Source: Bugula neritina
Lineage: Eukaryota; Bryozoa; Gymnolaemata; Cheilostomatida; Bugulidae
Length of the DNA: 64,000 bases
Assembly (NCBI GenBank): GCA_964035545.1
Contig: OZ037770.1
Location: 1,318,501-1,382,500, forward strand
Direction of reading: 5' to 3'
Under the pieces are notes generated by a model. That model did not search any database. It saw nothing but the letters and a program-made list of their open reading frames with translations, and was not told where the DNA came from. Shown here piece by piece: positions 51,572 through 64,000 of the stretch; the first letter of the stretch is position 1, and each line of letters opens with the position of its first letter. Both the position numbers and the translations under genes were made by a program.

Positions 51572-54500
51572 TACTCATACTAAGATGTATCTATCTTCCA
51601 GTATATCTAATCCTCTCAGGTTTGATGCCCTAAACGAGTAAAACAAGTGACGATTGCAAAATTTCAGCTACGATCCTGCTTCCTTGGCATTCCAGCTTAC
51701 GCAAGCGTATACTACGATTACAATGAACAAACAGATGAACGTTAACCGAACTTGTCCGTCAATAGTTCAATACTCGTACTGTAAATCCCCTATTTCTCCC
51801 CACGTCTAGTGAAGATTAATTTAATTTCAATTATGTTAGTCTCTGATAATAAATAATATATTAATTACCATGCACTCTAAAGCTGTCTCATAAAGTGCAC
51901 TAGATAGTAACTATAAATATCGTAATGAAAAAAGAATTAACTAGCTATAGCTATAAATTAAAACCTAACTAACTATTATGTTGAGCACTGCAAGAGTCAA
52001 GAACATTGCATGAATTCTTAATGACACAAAGTCTTTATAAATTCTTGACGGATTATCACGAAGAAATAAGATAGCATTCCAAAGCCTTCTAATTATAAGA
52101 AATAAGATTAGTAAATTGATATATTTCAACAAGTTTTAATAAGAAATTTTACAAAAAATTGATTTGCATTTTAAAGGGAAAACTAGAAGATTTTTTCGTA
52201 TATAGCATATGAAAAAGTTATTTTCAGGTACAAACTTATAACTTGTCTTAATTTGAAACTAAAAATTACTCACAGAAACAACACGAAATGTTTATTAAAG
52301 TATTTATAATTTCAGATATCTTATCTTTTTCAACTTTTATACTTTATGTAAAAACTCTTCGAAGCAATTTCATTTGTAGGGAATATAAAGACCAATAGTT
52401 TGAATACTATAAAAAATGTGATTACATAACTTACACCCACTCTCCTATAGCTGGAAATGAAACAGTTTATCAAAGCTACCACTGTTTCTCTCTCAGTTAA
52501 TTTGAGTTCAATTTCCAACACCTGAAGTGTCAACTGTCAATAACAATGCAGCTGCAATAACAAGACGAATCACCTTATTGATTAGAAAGTCATAAATGAA
52601 AACACGACATGTTAAAGAGACATAAGCTGCCTGAATATCAATCAATAGCCTCGATATTGTATCTGAACAATGTTGCTGCTGTAACCATATTGACAAGGAT
52701 GAGTCACATGATAATTATGTAAATATATTCAATATGTGTTGGCAAATGTTTCATTTCAATATCTCATAACTAGTAGAAAATACCGGAAACTGTTTTTAAT
52801 GCATTCATTCATAGCAAAAAATAATGCTTCATTTTTTCAAGTTATAGCTATAAAATTAGTAAATAATATTTTTAGTTTTATAAACAAAAATGAGCTACAA
52901 TTATTCTCATATTGCTTTTAGCAAATGACATATTATGTTTATTTGCATGATGCAGACTGGAATGTGCAAGCTGCTGTCAATATTGTGAAAATTTGCATTA
53001 AAATAATGTCTTTCTTTACAGTAGAGTCTCATATGCATAATAAATACGCATCCAGGGTACTTTTACTACTCTTCCTGTTTTATTCAAATCGACTGAAGAT
53101 TTAATTGATTATTTTTAGTTTATGTTAATGTTTAAAAGCTTTTCTTCGTGCCATATACCAATTGAAATGCTTAGTTTGGTGTGTAACTCTATCCCATACT
53201 ATCTCATATTATTGGCGAGAAAAGCTAAATACAACACGTATATTATTCTAACTAGTCACAAGTTATAATACTAGATTTTCTTTTAAATAAGATTTTGTGT
53301 AGACATTATTGTAGAATGTTCCAGATAAAAAAAATCTTTTATCTATATATATGCAAATTACATATTTATAAATTATATATAAAATTGACTTTTGTATGGA
53401 TAAAGTTTTATTAAAGTGTTTTATACAATAAATAAAATAATTTTTATATCACAATATAAATATATTTGAAATCAAACATATTAATTGCTTAATGACTTTG
53501 AAAAATAATCCTTGTGAATAGAAAAAAGTGAATATAAATTACTATAGATCTGATTTCCACGATTTTTTAGGTTTAGCTTCCGTATACGCTTGTGTGTCAA
53601 AAATTAATAACTGACAGAATATAAACTATTTAAAACATGAGAATTCCAATTACGCACCTTTCATTTACCAGTATAATTGTTTTGTCACATGGAAAAACAA
53701 CTTCAGCTAAAGCCTACAAAATGTTAGAACTCTAGCTTGAGCGTTTATAAATAAAAAGTACCCAGTATTTTGAATTCTCCATCTCTTTGGGAATCCCATA
53801 ATACAAGTTTTTTGAAAAGGCAAAGACACAGTTTATTAACATCTAGTTGCAGCACAGAGAAAAATATATTCTTCCTGACATTACCAATAACTTTAATAGG
53901 ACTTGAACCCATGACCACCTATGCTTATCATTTCTTTAACCTTTTTAGAAAATTATTCAAGTACGCTTAAAAACTTATATTGAGATTGGGTAATAATGCA
54001 TGCATTTGAGTATTTACAGTAGCTTTATACTACAACTAGCTTAGCTAAAGTTAATTCTTGTAGATTGCTTTTATTTAGCTTACTTGAAGCATCTTATTGT
54101 TAAAAAGCTTTCCAACTAACTCTTACATAAACACAATGCTGTAATTGGACACATTTGGTAAATATTATTCTTTGAAACTTAAGCGATTCCATTGTTGTGT
54201 GAGTTCTAATTTTCTCACTTACTTGACAAGCAATTATCTATTTATGTGTGAGAAGGTGTATCGCATTAACTGCTATTTAAACTATGGCTTTGGGCAGTAC
54301 AACAGCTTCTTTAAATGAAATATTTCGGTATTGATGCAGCTTTAAAGTCTTTTTAGAAAGGTCTTTCTATAAACAAAATCATTTAACAACTAGCCAATTG
54401 CTATTTTTGGCTTTAATGATGGTTCATGCATTGAGAATTTAAAAATTTTGTATTGCTAATAGCTTTTGTTTTTGCATTAAAGCTGTTTAATTTAAACTTA

Positions 54501-56057
54501 TCATAAAACCATGTGGTGTTGAGTTTACCCAGCAGCCCCTGTAGTGTAAATGGTTAGCGCACCTGCTTTCAAGCCAGAGGTCTGTGGTTCGAATCCCAGT
54601 GGGGGCAATTATTTTACAAGGCATTTCAATTCTGTCACTTCTTTTATTTACTGCATTAACTTATATTTTGAATTCTTTTTAGGATGTTACAAACAAGAAT
54701 TGACTTTATTTCTAAATTTATTTTGATAAAATATATATTCGTATGTTTAGTAATAGAATATTATGGCTCATTATAAGCCATTTGCTAACTGAGTATCTAA
54801 AAGTATAAATGTTGTAAAATTTTCCAATTTCTATTCTCCATTCTCTTCCAATTTGAACACTTCCTTTAGATTGCACAATATTTTCAAAAACCGTTTCTAG
54901 ATTTGACTAAACAGATTATTAGATTGCTTACACTAATCTCTACACAAAATTAATTGTGAAATATTTTAACAATCAGCAGGAAAATGCTAATCTCCTAATA
55001 CTTCCTTGTGAGATTTTCTGCAGATTAACTCTCAGTCTGTGATGACTCACCATAATACAGGATGATTACAAGTTATCAAAACGATAACAGGATAACTTAG
55101 AATTTTTTATATGCTGAATTGTAAGTGGTTGTTACAGCGCAGCAACAAGATTGTATCATGCAAAACTGTAGCATGTGATGAGTCACGTACACTATTCTCG
55201 GACAACTATACCTAGCTTATGAGATAATCCTAAGAACAATACATGATGCTGCTGTTTTTTTAAAGTTGCGAGTTGGTTCTACCTGGAAAAAGATGATCTA
55301 CTTAAACAAATGGAACATAAGCTCTTTGTAATTAATGGACACTTTAAAACATGCTGTGCAAATTCTGCATGCGATTACTCAATAAAGTATAATAATTATA
55401 TACATTGTTACATATACATTCTAGTTATATAATGTAATGTGGTGCAGCCTTTTTGTGAAGTTATATACAATAAAACTATACACAGCAATAAAGGACAAAA
55501 ATTATTTTATTGCAATAAACTTGAGTTAAATAAAATATTTCACTTTGCCTTCTCGATCATTACTGAATAACGTAAGTATGAATTCTTTTCTTGACGGAAA
55601 TTTCCAAGCTTATTTCAGAGTTCAGTTTATAATGTGAACAATTTTAAAACTTTCCTCTACAGTATTTCTAGCTTTAATAATGTATATTCATTGCAAATAA
55701 ATAACATAATGACATTATTATATAATTATCAAATACTATAAAACAAATACAGTCAGACAATATTTTCTCATAAACTTCTTGTTCTACACAAACATATTTC
55801 CCTAAGTAACATACTATAATCATACTATATGCAATTTGCTTAGTAGTTTAAACAGTTAGAGTCGTAATACAATGCTCTATAATATATAAATTCACAACAT
55901 CGGAATATGAATCTCTATTGTCATAGTAACACCAATAAATAAAAACAATACAAAATAACTTGTCAAATGAAAACCTTAACAAAAAATAGAGAGAATGCCT
56001 TGCAGAGTTTACGACATGCATAATCGTTAATTTACATCCAGGTAACAGCTGATTAGC
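51572..56057. other. intergenic region between the adaptor gene start and the SYT1 stop
   Basis: AT-rich DNA in which I found no coding exon on either strand. It holds a family I SINE (54513-54618), a decayed family II fragment (53868-53935, minus, with GGCTTGAACC-like B box) and, near 55500-56057, probably the SYT1 3' UTR with an AATAAA on the minus strand around 55505. The adaptor promoter should lie near its left end. Confidence 0.5.
54513..54618 (+). mobile_element. tRNA-derived SINE, family I
   Basis: Leader (GTGGTGTTGAGTTTACCCAG), A box (TAGTGTAAATGGTTAGCGC), CTTTCAAGCCAGAGGTC, B box (TGGTTCGAATCCCAG), GTGGGGGC and tail ATTATTTTAC. The acceptor stem would pair, but the anticodon and T stems have mismatches. 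Confidence 0.75.
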
Positions 56058-62662
<6,605 letters not shown>

Positions 62663-64000
62663 TCTACTTGACTCTACTGACAAGAGGAACATCATATAAC
62701 ATGGTGAGCTTATTTGAGATAATATCAGCTTAAAAGATATAGTAATAAATTGTGTCTAAACTTGGTGTGTGTTTGTGTTTGTGTGTTTTAGTAATGAAAA
62801 AGTGGTCAGAAGAAAAAATATATGCAAATGTAATTTATGCCAGTGTATATTATTTTCCTTGACAGGTTTTGAATGGTTCTACAGCATCATAATATGCTTT
62901 TATATATTTAAATTATGACTGCATTTTTTTTTCAAATGCAGTGGATTTTGCAGCATTTCAAGTGCATATATTTATTTTTTCATTTGAGAAAATTGCAAAG
63001 TATTTGGAGCTGAGAGTTTAGGGTTGATTAGCTCTCCCTTGAGAGAGGGTATTGCGTAATATGCTATATTTGCATTGGTTTATGCACCAAACTATTCATT
63101 TACAGAGATGCTCGTCCTATGAGACCCTGCTTGTCAATATAAAAGCATAATCACCGGATAGAATCTATCAGGTGATTATATAACCGGTATCTTGAACCAA
63201 AAGGAGGCTTATATCAGTATTGTATTTGTGACAATCACAAATACAGCTAATTTAAAGTAATTGAAAATAAAGATTTATAATTCAAAGTAATTAGTCTGCA
63301 ATATTTTACACAATGCTTTTTATTATCATTTCTCTACATGAAGTGTAAACTGTTTACATATAAATAGATTTACAACATGCAAAATATTATATAATTAATT
63401 ACAAATTTTAAGTTTTATATAATTAAGTTTCAGTTTATATAGATTATATTCAATTTGAATTTAACACTTTTGAAACAAAAGCTAGAGTGTATGAAGTTTA
63501 ATAACTAAAACTGTTGTAGATTGAGTATTCTTTTAGAACAGCATTCAATTTTTAGGCATCATAATCTGATTATTTAATGACACGGCTCAGTTATATAATT
63601 GGCCAATTCTTATCACTACTGTATATAAACCTCTGCCAAAGCAAGCCATCTATAACATTTAATTTAGCTTGTAGCGCAATTATTTGAAAATATACCGCTA
63701 ACTGAAAGCTTCCATAATTTCCTACTAGTTAGAAAGTACAGAGCTTGTAATGATGTTGCCGTATAGGACTGACTTGTCCGCGTACGGTTGGGTTTACAAA
63801 GTGTTTACAGGCATACTCAACGCTGCTATACTAAAATGGCATATGCTAGTTTGACTTATTAACACTTGTGTGGTACAAATCAATATTCCATTTAGCAAGT
63901 ATACTGGCTAGATACACTTTAACTCTTAGACGCTGCTGAGTGATTTTACAAAGTGGAGACTCTGTAGCACTAAAAGTTGGCTGAATTCTAGCGCTGACCT
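62663..64000. other. SYT1 upstream region
   Basis: Holds the probable 3' end of a SYT1 5' UTR intron (acceptor at about 62686) and AT-rich DNA to the window end. A short TGTGTTTGTG run lies at 62765-62790. No coding exon was recognised; a 5' non-coding exon or promoter may be here or outside the window. Confidence 0.45.

Noticed and set aside
54534-54607. Functional tRNA gene (also considered for 16709, 17548 and 60666)
   Set aside because: A and B boxes and the acceptor stem look right, but the anticodon and T stems have mismatches, the anticodon region varies between copies, and copies share leader and tail outside the tRNA. These are SINEs.

Overview
This window is nuclear DNA from an invertebrate animal, probably a bilaterian. 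It is AT-rich and its genes are split into many small exons by GT..AG introns. It carries a synaptotagmin-1 gene, a cilium-type coiled-coil gene, short tRNA-derived SINEs and a Ty3/Gypsy element. I cannot name the phylum from the sequence alone. I rebuilt the coding exons by hand from splice sites, reading-frame phase and family resemblance. In all the complete gene models the phases agree across every junction.

Layout from left to right. (1) 1-2153, minus strand: part of a small unidentified gene, faintly like axonemal CFAP68. (2) 3015-4937, minus: holocytochrome c synthase (HCCS), six coding exons, 289 aa. (3) 7208-11764, plus: CCDC83, ten coding exons, 421 aa, head-to-head with HCCS. (4) 12873-14826: a very young, internally deleted Ty3/Gypsy element. 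Its two 173-bp LTRs look identical and the flanks carry an ATTAC duplication. (5) 15360-18655 and 19408-21765, both minus: two tandem BCL-2-family genes, not evident as single long ORFs. They share exon phases and an intron directly after the BH2 Trp. (6) 24137-51571, minus: a 12-exon gene for an 841-aa adaptor with an N-terminal PTB domain and a C-terminal SH2 domain. (7) 56058-62662, minus: synaptotagmin-1, eight coding exons, 414 aa, all calcium ligands present.

The spaces and introns hold two families of small tRNA-derived SINEs, an inverted-repeat (MITE-like) segment at 22804-23347, and several simple or tandem repeats: TG, CTGT, CTA, a 25-bp unit, a 41-bp unit and a CACTA-type pentamer.

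The genes do not form one pathway. HCCS and the BCL-2-like proteins are mitochondrial or apoptotic by family. CCDC83 and the first partial gene look ciliary. The PTB-SH2 protein is a phosphotyrosine adaptor, and synaptotagmin-1 is the calcium sensor of vesicle release. The two most notable points are the divergent BCL-2 pair without tail anchors and the long PTB-SH2 adaptor that keeps its phosphotyrosine-binding Arg.
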